From Nocardioides ferulae (GTDB taxonomy: Bacteria > Actinomycetota > Actinomycetes > Propionibacteriales > Nocardioidaceae), in assembly GCF_003660455.1 (NCBI RefSeq), contig NZ_QZVR01000018.1, positions 62,001-126,000 on the forward strand: a stretch of DNA of 64,000 nt. Direction: 5' to 3'. Under the pieces are notes generated by a model that saw only the letters and a list, made by a program, of their open reading frames with translations, searched no databases and was not told the origin of the DNA. Below are positions 42,528-52,108 of the stretch, in pieces. The number at the start of each line of letters is the position of its first letter. Position 1 is the first letter of the stretch. Position numbers and translations under genes: made by a program.

Positions 42528-43355
42528 CTACGAGGCGGCGACCAGCGTGACAGCCCCGGCACAGAGCGAAAGGCCGAGCAGCTGAGCGAGGTGGATCTTC
42601 TCGCGCAGGAGGACGGCGGCGAGAAGCACGGTCACTGCGGGGTAGAGGGCAGTGATCACGCCGGTCACCGACAGGTACCCGAAGCGGGTCGCGACCATGA
42701 AGAGGCCCGTGCCTAGTGCTCCGACCAATCCGCACGGAACAAGGACAAGGACGAGTGGCTCCCAGGCGAGGACCGGCTCGCGCACGAGGAGTGCAAGGAG
42801 GCCGACGACCACCGCAGCGACGAAGTTGGTGAGAGCGACCGGCAGGAGTCCGGCGCTCTCAGGCATCTGGCCGAGTCCGGCGAACAGGACCCCGAATCCC
42901 ACGCCTGCCAGGATGCCGTCAACGATGCCGGTGCTGCTCGCGGAGGAAGACGCCGGCGGTCGGGCGACCAGCCAGATCGCGGGAAGGGCTAGCAGCATGC
43001 CCAGCCACGCAAGCGGGTCCGGTCGCTCGCCGACGAGGATGCCGACGAGGACGGGGACGAGGGCCGCACCGACGCCCGAGATGGGGGCGACCACTCCCAT
43101 CCGCCCGGTGGCGAGTCCTCGGTAGAGCACGAGTGAACCCAGTCCGAGACCAACGCCGGCGACGACGATCCAGGTGAGGTCGGTGGCACCGACGGTGCCC
43201 CCGCTGAACGCCCATCCGACGGAAGCGGCGAAAGCGCCGCTGAGAACCACCATGAAAGTGCTGATCCACGGCCGAACTCGGTTGGTCGCGATGCCGGCGA
43301 CGAAGTCGGCGGTGCCGTAGAAGAGGGCGGCGAGCAGGGCAAGCGTGACGGCCAT
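42528..43355 (-). CDS. EamA/DMT-superfamily transporter
   Basis: This 275-residue integral membrane protein has ten predicted helices in two EamA halves. VVAPISGVGAALVPVLVGILVGER ends the first (quoted in part), and ALYPAVTVLLAAVLLREK ends the second, which is the typical LxPVxxxLxxxLxxxE pattern. It probably exports a small polar metabolite. The ATG shares one base with the MBL hydrolase stop (TGATG), so it is co-translated with the formaldehyde genes upstream. Confidence 0.9.
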   Translation of the reverse strand: MAVTLALLAALFYGTADFVAGIATNRVRPWISTFMVVLSGAFAASVGWAFSGGTVGATDLTWIVVAGVGLGLGSLVLYRGLATGRMGVVAPISGVGAALVPVLVGILVGERPDPLAWLGMLLALPAIWLVARPPASSSASSTGIVDGILAGVGFGVLFAGLGQMPESAGLLPVALTNFVAAVVVGLLALLVREPVLAWEPLVLVLVPCGLVGALGTGLFMVATRFGYLSVTGVITALYPAVTVLLAAVLLREKIHLAQLLGLSLCAGAVTLVAAS

Positions 43356-44080
43356 CAGGACAGGACCTCGCGAGCACCGGGTCGCGAGGCCGACAGGCCC
43401 TCGGCCTCTTCCTCGTCCTCGGTGGGGGTCCCGTCGAGAGAGGCGACACTCGTCGCCGGGGGTCCGAGGGCAGCCCGCTCGGCGCCGATGGTGGTGTCGT
43501 CGCCGTGGCCGGTGTGCACCACGGTCTCCTCGGGCAGCGCGAAGAGCTTGGCCCGGATCGAGGCCTCGATCGTCGGTCGGTCGCTGAAGCTGCGGCCGGT
43601 CGCGCCGGGACCGCCCTGGAAGAGGGTGTCCCCGGTGAAGACGACGCCCAGCGAGGGCGCGTGGAAGCAGACCGCACCGGGCGCGTGGCCCGGCGTGTGC
43701 AGCGCGCGCAGCAGGGTGCCGCCGACCACGATCTCAAAGCCCTCGCCGAGGTCGACGTCCCAGAGGTGGCCGTGCTCGTCCTGGGGGTGGGTGAGCTCCC
43801 ACAGCGGACGGTCGTCGGGGTGCAGCATGATCGGCGCGACCACCCGCTCCCGCAGCGCCGGGGCCATCCGGCTGTGGTCGTCGTGGGCGTGGGTGAGCAG
43901 GATCGCGCGCACGACCCGGTCGCCGACGACCTCCATGATCGCGTCGACGTCGTGGGGCGCGTCGATGACCACGCACTCCGCGTCGTCGCCCACCACCCAG
44001 ATGTTGTTGTCGACCTCGTGGGTCTCGCCGTCGAGGCTGAACGTGCCGCTGACCAGCGCGTGGCCGACCCGGGCGGTCAC
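43355..44080 (-). CDS. MBL-fold hydrolase paired with mscR
   Basis: The product is 241 residues. The metallo-beta-lactamase metal site is [11 protein letters not shown] with downstream HTPGHAPG and FTGDTLF and a last His in VHTGHGDDT. It is of the glyoxalase II type. The same MBL-mscR pair occurs in mycobacteria, where the MBL protein is suspected to hydrolyse S-formylmycothiol to formate. Its GTG overlaps the mscR stop by 4 nt. The role is inferred from this pairing. Confidence 0.85.
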   Translation of the reverse strand: MTARVGHALVSGTFSLDGETHEVDNNIWVVGDDAECVVIDAPHDVDAIMEVVGDRVVRAILLTHAHDDHSRMAPALRERVVAPIMLHPDDRPLWELTHPQDEHGHLWDVDLGEGFEIVVGGTLLRALHTPGHAPGAVCFHAPSLGVVFTGDTLFQGGPGATGRSFSDRPTIEASIRAKLFALPEETVVHTGHGDDTTIGAERAALGPPATSVASLDGTPTEDEEEAEGLSASRPGAREVLS

Positions 44081-45189
44081 ACGATCACCACCGAGCGGAG
44101 GACGTCGCCGTGGTGCATCTTGTCGAAGGCGGCCTCGACGTCGCCGATGCCGATCTCCTCGGTGACGAACGCGTCGAGGTCGAGCCGGCCCTGCTGGTAG
44201 AGGTCGACCAGCATCGGGAAGTCGCGCGAGGGCAGGCAGTCGCCGTACCAGCTGGACTTGAGCGCCCCGCCGCGGCCGAACACGTCGATCAGCGGCAGGT
44301 CGGGCACCTTCATGTCGGGGGTGGGCACGCCGACGAGGACGACGGTGCCGGCGAGGTCGCGGGCGTAGAACGCCTGCTTCCACGTCTCCGGTCGGCCGAC
44401 CGCCTCGATGACGACGTCGGCGCCGTCCGCGCCGTCGTAGGTCTCGGCGCAGATGCGCTTGATCTCCTCCACCGGGTCGACCTGGGAGGAGTCGACGGTG
44501 TGGGTCGCGCCCATCTCGGTGGCCCTCGCGAGCTTCTTGGGGTCGATGTCGACGGCGATGACCGGAGACGCCCCGGCGAGCGCGGAGCCGGCGATCGCGG
44601 CGACGCCGACGCCGCCGCACCCGATGACCGCGACCGAGCGGCCGCGGGTGACGGCGCCGGTGTTGATGGCCGCGCCGATGCCGGCCATCACGCCGCAGCC
44701 GAGCAGGCCGACCGCCGCCGCCCGGGCGGAGGGGTCGACCTTGGTGCACTGGCCGGCCGCGACCAGGGTCTTCTCGGCGAAGGCGCCGATGCCGAGCGCG
44801 GGGCTGAGCTCGGTGCCGGCCCCCTCACCGTCGGCGAGCGTCATCTTCTGGGTCGCGTTGTGGGTGTTGAAGCAGTAGTGCAGGTCGCCGCGCTTGCAGG
44901 CCCGGCACTCGCCGCACACCGCGCGCCAGTTGAGGACGACGAAGTCGCCGGGCGCCACGCCGGTCACGTCCGGCCCGACGGCCTCGACGACGCCGGCGGC
45001 CTCGTGGCCGAGCAGGAACGGGAACTCGTCGTTGATCCCGCCCTCGCGGTAGTGCAGGTCGGTGTGGCAGACGCCGCAGGCCTGCACCTGCACCACGGCC
45101 TCGCCCGGACCCGGGTCGGGGACGTTGATCGTCACCACCTCGACCGGGGCACCCTTCGCCCGCGCGACCGCCGCCTTCACCTGCTGCAT
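44077..45189 (-). CDS. mscR: S-(hydroxymethyl)mycothiol dehydrogenase
   Basis: This 370-residue zinc alcohol dehydrogenase has catalytic zinc ligands in [10 protein letters not shown] and [11 protein letters not shown], and structural zinc cysteines in [15 protein letters not shown]. The NAD-binding motif is [14 protein letters not shown]. Length and the family pattern NATQKMTL fit the mycothiol-dependent formaldehyde dehydrogenase, also a nitrosomycothiol reductase. It would oxidise formaldehyde-mycothiol adduct to S-formylmycothiol. The ATG has GAGGAG about 7 nt upstream. It lies directly next to a Rieske N-demethylase that would release formaldehyde. Confidence 0.9.
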   Translation of the reverse strand: MQQVKAAVARAKGAPVEVVTINVPDPGPGEAVVQVQACGVCHTDLHYREGGINDEFPFLLGHEAAGVVEAVGPDVTGVAPGDFVVLNWRAVCGECRACKRGDLHYCFNTHNATQKMTLADGEGAGTELSPALGIGAFAEKTLVAAGQCTKVDPSARAAAVGLLGCGVMAGIGAAINTGAVTRGRSVAVIGCGGVGVAAIAGSALAGASPVIAVDIDPKKLARATEMGATHTVDSSQVDPVEEIKRICAETYDGADGADVVIEAVGRPETWKQAFYARDLAGTVVLVGVPTPDMKVPDLPLIDVFGRGGALKSSWYGDCLPSRDFPMLVDLYQQGRLDLDAFVTEEIGIGDVEAAFDKMHHGDVLRSVVIV

Positions 45190-45355
45190 GTGCACTCCTC
45201 TTCTCGTGGGATCTGGGTCGCCGCGCAAACCCAGGCGCTGCTGGGTCGCGCGGCCGCACCTTGCTGGCGGGAGAGGCCTCTGCCGCTCTGCCGCTCCGCC
45301 TCTCGACCGCGCTTGGCGACCGGAAGCGAGCCGACCGGCGGGCCGTGCGACGTCG

Positions 45356-46333
45356 TCATAGATCGAGCACCAGCCGCGGTGAACGGGCCCTGCTGACACA
45401 GAGCATCATCGTGTTCCCGGTCTCGCGCTCCTCGTCGCTGAGGAGACTGTCACGGTGATCGGCCAGGCCGCCGAGGACCTCGGTCTCGCAGGTCCCACAG
45501 ATGCCTTCCCGGCAGGACGTGAGGACGTCGACACCGATGTCCTCCAGCACGTCGATGATCGAGCGATCGGCCGGTACCTGCATGCTGACGCCGGTCCGGA
45601 CGAGCTCGACCTCGAAAGGTGTCGACGAGGCGTCGTCGGCTGCGGACGCCGGGGCGAATCGCTCGATGTGCAGCTGCATGCTCGTCCTGGCCGACCGTTC
45701 ACCCAGCACGTCCAAGAGCGGCTCGGGTCCGCATGCGTAGACGAGGACGCCCGGTCCGACTCCAGCGAGCGCCCGATCGAGGTCGATCAGGCCGCACTCG
45801 TCCTGGGGATATATGGTCACCCGGTCGTCATGCTCGGCCAACCGGTCGCGGAACGGCATCGACAAGCGGTGACGACCGCCGTAGTGCAGCTCCCAGGCGG
45901 ACCCGGCCGCCTCGGCCGCCGCGATCATCGGCAAGATCGGCGTGATGCCGATGCCACCGGCGATGAACACGTACCTCTCGGCCGGCAGCAACGGGAACAG
46001 GTTGTGGAAGCCCGTGACGTCGAGCTCGTCGCCCGCGGCTACGTGGTCGTGGAGGTAGGCGGAGCCGCCGCGGCTGGGGTTGGCCCGAAGCACGCCGATC
46101 GACCACTCCGCGGGGTCGGACAGGGACCCGCACAACGAGTATTGGCGCCGGATCTCTCCGGGCAGCAGCAGCTCGAGGTGCGCGCCCGGTTCCCAGGCCG
46201 GCAGGTCAGCGCCACCCGCGTCGGCCAGACGCAGGACTCGCACGTCCTCGGCGGCTTCCTCGATCCCCGTCACTCGAAGGCGCGCAGGGAGCCGTGCAGC
46301 GGCACGTTCCCCTGCGCCGGCCGGTCGCTTCAC
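45356..46333 (-). CDS. Ferredoxin reductase component of a Rieske oxygenase
   Basis: The product is 325 residues. The N-terminal FNR-like part has [10 protein letters not shown] (flavin) and [14 protein letters not shown] (nucleotide). The C-terminal [2Fe-2S] ferredoxin has [14 protein letters not shown] and a last ligand in MLCVSRA. It supplies electrons from NAD(P)H to the Rieske oxygenase; this layout is that of VanB, CntB and GbcB. It starts with ATG overlapping the oxygenase stop (ATGA). Confidence 0.92.
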   Translation of the reverse strand: MKRPAGAGERAAARLPARLRVTGIEEAAEDVRVLRLADAGGADLPAWEPGAHLELLLPGEIRRQYSLCGSLSDPAEWSIGVLRANPSRGGSAYLHDHVAAGDELDVTGFHNLFPLLPAERYVFIAGGIGITPILPMIAAAEAAGSAWELHYGGRHRLSMPFRDRLAEHDDRVTIYPQDECGLIDLDRALAGVGPGVLVYACGPEPLLDVLGERSARTSMQLHIERFAPASAADDASSTPFEVELVRTGVSMQVPADRSIIDVLEDIGVDVLTSCREGICGTCETEVLGGLADHRDSLLSDEERETGNTMMLCVSRARSPRLVLDL

Positions 46334-47439
46334 CGACCCGCGCGAGCGACCGCGTCGCGCACCAGCTTCTGGAACGCCACGACCTGGCCCTCATCAGGGA
46401 CGAGGACGCCCGTGGGGACGGCATTGCCGACGACCCCGCGCTGGACCGACTCGATCAGGCGGACGTCCTCCCACCCGACCTCGTCGACGAATTCGGTCAG
46501 CTTCTCGGCCGCGTCGTCGGTCATGGCCGGATCCAGGAAGTAGTCGAAGTGGGCCACGGTCTCCCCAGGCGAGACCGGCGTGAACGAGTAGACGAGGAGG
46601 TTGCCCTCGCCAGGGAACGTCCAGGTGGCGAAGTTCGGCCAGAGATAGTCGTTCTGGTTGACCTCCACAGGACCGACCATGTTGTACGGCGCCTTGTCCG
46701 GCTCCTGCTTGAACACGTCCCGCGGAAGGGTGCGCGCGGTCATCCAGTCCTGGTTCACCTCGAACGGGTAGCCCTCCGACGTGGCGACGTCGAACGCCTT
46801 CGTGTAGCTCGGGTGCGCCGGCGCACAGTGGTAGCACTCCAGGAAGTTCTCCGCGACGACCTTCCAGTTCCCCTTGATCGTCATCTCGGTGCGCTTGCGG
46901 TGCACCAGCTTGGTGACATCGACACCGACGTCGATCAGCACGTCCTGCAGCCGCCCAATCCAGTCCTGCAGCGGTGCGACGTCCTGGTCCAGGCACACGA
47001 ACACCATCTGACCCCACACGGCGACAGGCAGCTTGACGAGCGGGAACTGCGACTTGTCGAAGTTCTCGAAGCGAGTCTCCCGGGGGGCGTTGCACAAGTT
47101 GCCCTCGAGGTCGTAGCTCCAGGCGTGGTAAGGACACGCCAGGCGGCGAGCATTTCCGCTCCCCTGTGCCACTTCGTGGAAGCGGTGCCGGCACACGTTC
47201 ACCAGCGCATTGATGCCCTCGGCCGACCGGGTCACCACCACCGGGACGTCCCCCACCGTGACGGTGAGGTAGTCGCCGGTCCTGGTCAAGGACTCGGTGG
47301 TGCCGAGGTATTGCCAGGTCTTGGCGAAGATCTCTCGGCGCTCGATCTCGAGGATCTCGGGATCGGTGTACCAGCTCACGGGAAAGCTGGGAACGAGCTC
47401 GCCTCGACGTGCCTCATCGGCGACGTTCAGAAGAGTCAT
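46330..47439 (-). CDS. Rieske non-heme iron oxygenase, CntA/GbcA type
   Basis: The product is 369 residues. The Rieske cluster ligands are CRHRFHE and CPYHAW. The mononuclear iron site reads ENFLECYHCAPAHP, in which Glu takes the place of the usual bridging Asp. This Glu occurs in N-demethylating enzymes acting on carnitine, glycine betaine and proline betaine. The expected reaction is oxidative removal of a methyl or larger group from a quaternary amine. It is divergent from an Lrp-type regulator and co-transcribed with its reductase. The exact substrate is not clear. Confidence 0.9.
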   Translation of the reverse strand: MTLLNVADEARRGELVPSFPVSWYTDPEILEIERREIFAKTWQYLGTTESLTRTGDYLTVTVGDVPVVVTRSAEGINALVNVCRHRFHEVAQGSGNARRLACPYHAWSYDLEGNLCNAPRETRFENFDKSQFPLVKLPVAVWGQMVFVCLDQDVAPLQDWIGRLQDVLIDVGVDVTKLVHRKRTEMTIKGNWKVVAENFLECYHCAPAHPSYTKAFDVATSEGYPFEVNQDWMTARTLPRDVFKQEPDKAPYNMVGPVEVNQNDYLWPNFATWTFPGEGNLLVYSFTPVSPGETVAHFDYFLDPAMTDDAAEKLTEFVDEVGWEDVRLIESVQRGVVGNAVPTGVLVPDEGQVVAFQKLVRDAVARAGR

Positions 47440-47485
47440 GGTCGATCTCCATTTCTATTGATTGCGCACGATTCTCGCGCTTCTT

Positions 47486-47500
47486 TTGCGCATTGCGCAA
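47486..47500. promoter_or_regulatory. 15-bp palindrome in the Rieske/Lrp intergenic region
   Basis: TTGCGCATTGCGCAA is a perfect palindrome around one base. A further TTGCGCA half-site lies at 47462-47468. It is placed between the divergent oxygenase and Lrp genes and is a candidate Lrp binding site. Confidence 0.55.
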
Positions 47501-47562
47501 CGGGGAGACATGTTAAGTCTGTGTTGCGATGCCAGGCGTTACGTGTGTGGAAGGATCGCGAC

Positions 47563-48069
47563 GTGGACAACGACGCAACGGCGGCGCTCGCAGACCGCGA
47601 CGGGGCGCAGGCCGAGATCTCGCTCGACGATCTCGATCGCAAGATCCTGCAGGAGCTCCAGGACGACGGGCGTCGCGCGTTCAGGGACATCGCGCGGACG
47701 CTCCAGGTGTCCGAGGCGACGGTCCGGGGCCGCGTCAAGCGACTTCGAGACACAGGGGTGCTGCAGATCCTCGGCTATGTGGACCCGGCTGCCTACGGCT
47801 ACGGGACCATGGTCGTCCTCCTGGTCAAGGCATCACCAGCCGCGCACTCACGAGCGGTCGCGGAGTTCACCGCGTGGCCGGAAACCACCTGGGTGTCCAC
47901 CACGATCGGGCGCAGCAACATCTACGTCCAGATGCTGTGCAAGGACAGCGACAGCCTGTACGCGCTGCTGACCAGCCGCCTGGGTGACGTCGACGGCATC
48001 GTCGACGTCGACGTCATCCAGGAGGTCAAGGTCCACAAGGCGGAGTACCACTACTCCCGCCTCAGCTGA
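47563..48069 (+). CDS. Lrp/AsnC-family regulator
   Basis: The product is 168 residues. The N-terminal helix-turn-helix (DDLDRKILQELQDDGRRAFRDI, then LQVSEATVRGRVKRL) is followed by a RAM ligand-binding domain (VVLLVKASPAAHSRAVAEF, TIGRSNIYVQMLCKD). It is divergent from the Rieske oxygenase and converges on the NCS1 gene. It probably senses the amine substrate or an amino-acid product. GTG start with AAGGA upstream; the extremely long upstream frame is spurious. Confidence 0.9.
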   Translation: MDNDATAALADRDGAQAEISLDDLDRKILQELQDDGRRAFRDIARTLQVSEATVRGRVKRLRDTGVLQILGYVDPAAYGYGTMVVLLVKASPAAHSRAVAEFTAWPETTWVSTTIGRSNIYVQMLCKDSDSLYALLTSRLGDVDGIVDVDVIQEVKVHKAEYHYSRLS

Positions 48070-48087
48070 GGCGACGGGACCCTCGGC

Positions 48088-49554
48088 TCACCGCTGCAGA
48101 CGTTCGGCCATCTGCGCCGGATCGCGCGTCGCGGCCTCGCGATAGCCGCCCTTGCCCATCCTGCGGACCACGAGTGATGCCAGCCAGTAGGCGGCTCCGG
48201 CCGCCAGCATCGAGGGCAGGCTCGCAGTCGTGTACGTGAAGAATGTTCGGGGTGTGTACGTGAGCGGGTCGAGCAGCATCAAGAACGTCGCCACACCCAC
48301 CCCGAACCCCACGACGGCGGCCGGATTGACGCCGGCCCAGAATCGGTAGGTGTTCGTCGGGCCGTCGGTGTACAGCGCGCGGACGTCGAGGGTCTGTCGG
48401 CGCAGGAGGAAGTAGTCCACCGCCTGGATGCCGCACATTGGCGCGAGGAAGAGCCCGCAGACCGCAAGGAAGACTTGCAGGTTGGCGACGAACGCATCAG
48501 CGAAGAAGACGGCGACCACGGCGCTGGGGATGAGCGCCAGGGCACATGCCGTGCTCCACGACGTTCGTCTCGAGATGGCCGGGACCTGGCGGATGCCGAC
48601 CGCCGCTGAGTACGCGCCGACCATGGTCGATCCGACGTTGGCCAGCACGATGAAGGCCAGTGCTATGACGCCGAAGACCACGCCGCCGACCTGGGTCAGG
48701 AAGGCTGTCGGGTCGCCGCCGGAGTCAGGTACCACCAAACCTGCGAGAAGCCCGATGATCGACACCGCCGCGAGCGGCACGGCCAGACCGAAGATGCTCG
48801 GCCACAGCGCCGTCCGAGCACTCGGCACCAGGCGAACCATGCCGCCTACGTAGGGCCACCAGGCGATTGCCGTGGCGATGAAGGCTTCCACGCTGATCGT
48901 CACGTTGGTGGCCTTGTTGTCGAACGGCGCGAGCGGTGCCGCGTCGAGAAGTCCGCTCACACCCACCTCCTTGATGAGCAGGCCAAGGACGCACGTGGCT
49001 AGGACCAGCACACCCAGGGCGATCCATTTGGACGAGCTTGCCAACGCCGACGAGCCGCGGCGGATGACCAACCACACGACGCCGAGGCCGGCGAGCATCG
49101 CGATCACCTCGGTAGCGGAGCGTGCCTGCTCACCGATCAATCCCATCGTCACCAGAATCTCCGCGACCGCACGGCCGAGGATGACGACGATCACGGTGTT
49201 CCACCCGGCGAGGATGACGAACAGCAGTGCTACGGCGAGGTACCAGCCACGGCTGCCCATGAACGTCTTCGAGGAGAGTGCTGAGTCGACCCCGTACTTG
49301 GTCGCCACCGGGACGATGGAGATCAGGATCACGCCGATGCCGATGAGGATCCCCGCCATCATGGCAATGGCGCCGGTCACGGCATCGAGGTAGTAGGCGA
49401 CGGTGCCGCCGAGCACGAAGCACCAGGTCGCCACCGCGGTCGAGGTGGACGAGGCGAGCAGCGTGCCACCGCGCCACGTGCGCTCGCTCTTGAGGAGCGG
49501 TGCGTTGTCCAGTCCGGCGAAGCTGGAGCTCGATGCCGGCTTACCGGCGTTCAT
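48088..49554 (-). CDS. NCS1-family transporter (purine/hydantoin/cytosine permease type)
   Basis: This 488-residue membrane protein has twelve predicted helices. The N-terminal NCS1 signature is at RTWRGGTLLASSTSTAVATW, with later GIQAVDYFLLRRQ and VNPAAVVGFGVG. NCS1 proteins import nucleobases, hydantoins, allantoin and related nitrogen compounds. Downstream on the same strand lies no enzyme, but nearby genes encode a Rieske N-demethylase and an M20 amidohydrolase, so an amine- or carbamoyl-type substrate is plausible. The ATG overlaps the stop of a 90-residue membrane protein gene. Confidence 0.88.
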   Translation of the reverse strand: MNAGKPASSSSFAGLDNAPLLKSERTWRGGTLLASSTSTAVATWCFVLGGTVAYYLDAVTGAIAMMAGILIGIGVILISIVPVATKYGVDSALSSKTFMGSRGWYLAVALLFVILAGWNTVIVVILGRAVAEILVTMGLIGEQARSATEVIAMLAGLGVVWLVIRRGSSALASSSKWIALGVLVLATCVLGLLIKEVGVSGLLDAAPLAPFDNKATNVTISVEAFIATAIAWWPYVGGMVRLVPSARTALWPSIFGLAVPLAAVSIIGLLAGLVVPDSGGDPTAFLTQVGGVVFGVIALAFIVLANVGSTMVGAYSAAVGIRQVPAISRRTSWSTACALALIPSAVVAVFFADAFVANLQVFLAVCGLFLAPMCGIQAVDYFLLRRQTLDVRALYTDGPTNTYRFWAGVNPAAVVGFGVGVATFLMLLDPLTYTPRTFFTYTTASLPSMLAAGAAYWLASLVVRRMGKGGYREAATRDPAQMAERLQR

Positions 49555-49823
49555 GCGAGCAGCAGGGCGACGACAAACATGACCAGCGGGACCAACACGG
49601 TGGCGAGCGCGACGGCGTAGTAGTCGACGACGGCATAGCTGTCGCCGTCGTTGCTGGCCTCCGATGCGAGTTCCACGCGATGGGCGAAGTCGTCGACCGC
49701 GCCGGTGGGCAGGTGGTGGACGAGGGCGGGGCCGGCTACTCCGGCCAGAGGGGTGAGTTCATGAGCGGTCATCAGGTCTGGCTCCAAGTACGGGGCGTGC
49801 CCGCCGCCGTTCGATGCCTTCAT
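49551..49823 (-). CDS. 90-residue membrane protein coupled to NCS1 transporter
   Basis: This protein has a long soluble N-terminus (LTPLAGVAGPALVHHLPTGAVDDFAHRV) and one C-terminal hydrophobic helix (AVALATVLVPLVMFVVALLLA, 21 residues, quoted without its last Ala below). The helix core is VALATVLVPLVMFVVALLL. It overlaps the NCS1 start by 4 nt (ATGA). Such small partners are not described for NCS1 carriers to my knowledge; it could stabilise or regulate the transporter. A GTCCACTG half-site lies upstream of its start. Confidence 0.6.
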   Translation of the reverse strand: MKASNGGGHAPYLEPDLMTAHELTPLAGVAGPALVHHLPTGAVDDFAHRVELASEASNDGDSYAVVDYYAVALATVLVPLVMFVVALLLA

Positions 49824-50147
49824 CGTCCGGCCGCGCGCTCTTACGGTAGACAATGTCCACTGCCCGTAGATGTGCCCTCGTGCCGGATACGTAAATCGTG
49901 GGTAACGAGTGCGAGTCCCACGCTTTGCGTATCTGTCAGGGCCTGATTTCGCGCATCGCGGTGGCGACTGACCCCTCCCGGCGGGGACTATGTGTGACCA
50001 GCTTGACCGCAGTGGGGCCGGCGACAGTCGGAACCCGCTGCGTCGACGTCCACGAGGCGCTGCCCCTGGTCGGCCAGGGCACGTCACGCGGCTTGGGAGG
50101 CGGGTGGCGCCGGGGGGCTGGGGCGCGGAAGTGTTGCACCACCCCCG
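49824..50147. other. Intergenic stretch between NCS1 unit and XRE-cupin gene
   Basis: These 324 bp should hold the promoter of the NCS1 unit. GTAGACAATGTCCAC at 49848-49862 (approximate left end) is a near-palindrome with the GTCCAC half that also flanks the gmaS promoter. I saw no riboswitch-like fold or small gene. Confidence 0.5.
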
Positions 50148-50792
50148 TCAGAGCGTCGAGTCCGGGAAGGCGATGACCGACAGGAAGACGATAGGCACCT
50201 GGACCAGCTCAAGCGGCCCGTGGGCGCCCTCGCCGTCGAACTGCAGGGAGTCTCCCTTCGCCAGGTGGTAGCGCTGGCGGCCGTGCCCGTAGACCATCTC
50301 GCCCTCGAGCATGTAGATGAACTCGGTGCCCGGGTGCTGGAAGAGCGGGTTGACCTCGCTCGTCTCGCTGAGGGTGACGAGGAGCGACTCGAGACGTTTG
50401 TGCTCACCGGGCAGCGAGCCGAGGAGCTGGTACGCGTGCCCTCGTTGCGTGCCGCGCCGCACGATGGGGGCCGCGTGGCCATCGGCCACGAAGGACGCCG
50501 GACGATCACTCTCGGCGCCTCGGAGGAGCGTGGTCGCCGGCACGTCCAGGCCGCGTGCGAGCGAAGCGAGGGTGGAGAGGCTGCACGAGGTCTGGGCGTT
50601 CTCGATCTTCGACAGCATCGCCTTGGAGATACCGATCCTGGCCGCCATGTCCGCGACCGAGAGTCCGTGCTGGGCACGCAGCCGGCGCACGTTCTCGGCG
50701 ATCGCCGCTTCCAGCTCCAGGATCTCACCGTCGTCCTCACGATGCCGTTCCCGCGCTGTGCCGGCGTTGCGGAGGAGCGCCTCGTCGTCCAT
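50148..50792 (-). CDS. XRE-cupin transcription regulator
   Basis: The product is 214 residues. The N-terminal XRE helix-turn-helix reads LRAQHGLSVADMAARIGISK, then AMLSKIENAQTSCSLSTLAS. The C-terminal cupin_2 sensor domain contains NPLFQHPGTEFIYMLEGEMV and GDSLQFDGEGAHGP. Such regulators commonly control amine or polyamine catabolism. It lies at the downstream end of the amine operon, 104 bp beyond the M20 hydrolase, and is the best candidate to read the GTCCACTG repeat near gmaS and in front of the NCS1 unit. The start is ATG. Confidence 0.9.
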   Translation of the reverse strand: MDDEALLRNAGTARERHREDDGEILELEAAIAENVRRLRAQHGLSVADMAARIGISKAMLSKIENAQTSCSLSTLASLARGLDVPATTLLRGAESDRPASFVADGHAAPIVRRGTQRGHAYQLLGSLPGEHKRLESLLVTLSETSEVNPLFQHPGTEFIYMLEGEMVYGHGRQRYHLAKGDSLQFDGEGAHGPLELVQVPIVFLSVIAFPDSTL

Positions 50793-50895
50793 GGGACCAC
50801 CGTAGTGGGGCGTCGTCTCCTCCCAGTGGCCGTCTATAGATCCACCACTCACGACCGATCGCCGCAGTTCCTCGACCGTCGCTGGACCAACGAGG

Positions 50896-52101
50896 TCATG
50901 CGGTCGCCAACATCTCCAGGCAGGCCGCGAGAGCAAGCGCTCCCGCCTCCGCGTCCGCGTCCTCCACCTGCTCGGACGGGGCGTGGGAGACACCGGTGGG
51001 GTTGCGGACGAAGAGCATGCCGGTGGGCACGTGCTGCTTGAGCACACCGGCATCGTGCCCGGCGCCGGTACTCAGCCGCGGCGCCTGGGGAAGCACCGCG
51101 CAGAGCTGGTCCTGCAGGCGGGCGTCGAAGTCGACCGTCGGGCTGTACGACTCCTCGGTGACCTCGACCGTGCACCCCTCCTCCGCGGCGACAGCAGCCG
51201 CCCGCGAGGCGATCTCGTCGACGAGGTACCGGGTGAGCGCGTCCTCGGGGTGCCGGAGGTCCAACCAGAGGTCGACGCGGGACGCGATGACGTTCGTCCC
51301 CCCGGGGACCGGGACGAGGCGTCCCACGGTCGCGCGGGCGTCCGGGATGCTGCGCGCCACGGTCTTGACCAGGACGATCGTCTGCGCGGCGGCGACCATC
51401 GGGTCCCGGCGGTCGCCCATGAGGGTCGTGCCGGCGTGGTTCCCCTCGCCGCTAATCGAGAACCTCCAGCGTCCGTGGCCCAGGATGCTGGAGCCGACCG
51501 CGACCGGCTCGCCGAGGTCGACCAGCCCGCGTCCCTGCTCGACGTGCAACTCCAGGAAGGTGCCGATCCGACCGAGCGTCTCGGGGTCGGGGCCCAGGTG
51601 CCTCGGATCGAGTCCGTTGCGGCTTGCAACCTCCGCGAGGGTCGTACCTTCGGAGTCGACGAGCGACCGCGCCCGGTCCGGGTCGAGGGCTCCGGTGAGG
51701 AGCCGCGACCCGAGACAGGCGACCCCGAACCGAGAGCCCTCCTCCTCCGGGAAGACGGCGATCGCCCGCGGACGCCCACCCACCCCCCGGGCGACGAGCT
51801 GGTCGAAGGCCACCAACGCCGAGGCGATGCCGAGCGGACCGTCGTACGCGCCTCCGCCGGGGACCGAGTCCAGGTGGCTGCCCGTGACGACGGCGTCCGG
51901 CCCGACGCCGCCGGCCCAGGCCCAGATGATGCCGTTGCGGTCGCGCTCCACGTCCAGGCCCCGCGCGGTCGCGTGGCCGACGAACCACTCGCGGAGGATG
52001 TGCTCGGCGTCGGAGTGGACGGGCCGCGTGTAGCCGCCCCGGGCAGGGTCGCGGCCGATGTCGGCGATCTCGGCGAGGAGGGAGGAGACGGTGTCGGTCA
52101 T
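50896..52101 (-). CDS. M20-family N-carbamoyl-amino-acid / allantoate amidohydrolase
   Basis: This 401-residue zinc peptidase-fold enzyme has metal ligands in TGSHLDSVPGGGAYDG, FPEEEGSRFG and LELHVEQGRG, with dimer-domain GNHAGTTLMGDRRD and the last His in VSHAPSEQV. It is close to the hydantoinase/carbamoylase group, which removes a carbamoyl or ureido group. It is last in the unit headed by gmaS. Its substrate in this context is unclear: an N-carbamoyl or ureido compound could release an amine that joins the pathway. Confidence 0.88.
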   Translation of the reverse strand: MTDTVSSLLAEIADIGRDPARGGYTRPVHSDAEHILREWFVGHATARGLDVERDRNGIIWAWAGGVGPDAVVTGSHLDSVPGGGAYDGPLGIASALVAFDQLVARGVGGRPRAIAVFPEEEGSRFGVACLGSRLLTGALDPDRARSLVDSEGTTLAEVASRNGLDPRHLGPDPETLGRIGTFLELHVEQGRGLVDLGEPVAVGSSILGHGRWRFSISGEGNHAGTTLMGDRRDPMVAAAQTIVLVKTVARSIPDARATVGRLVPVPGGTNVIASRVDLWLDLRHPEDALTRYLVDEIASRAAAVAAEEGCTVEVTEESYSPTVDFDARLQDQLCAVLPQAPRLSTGAGHDAGVLKQHVPTGMLFVRNPTGVSHAPSEQVEDADAEAGALALAACLEMLATA

Positions 52102-52108
52102 GGGAGTC

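Noticed and set aside
49824-50147. Riboswitch before the NCS1 unit
   Set aside because: No known aptamer core was recognised and the pairing found is short.
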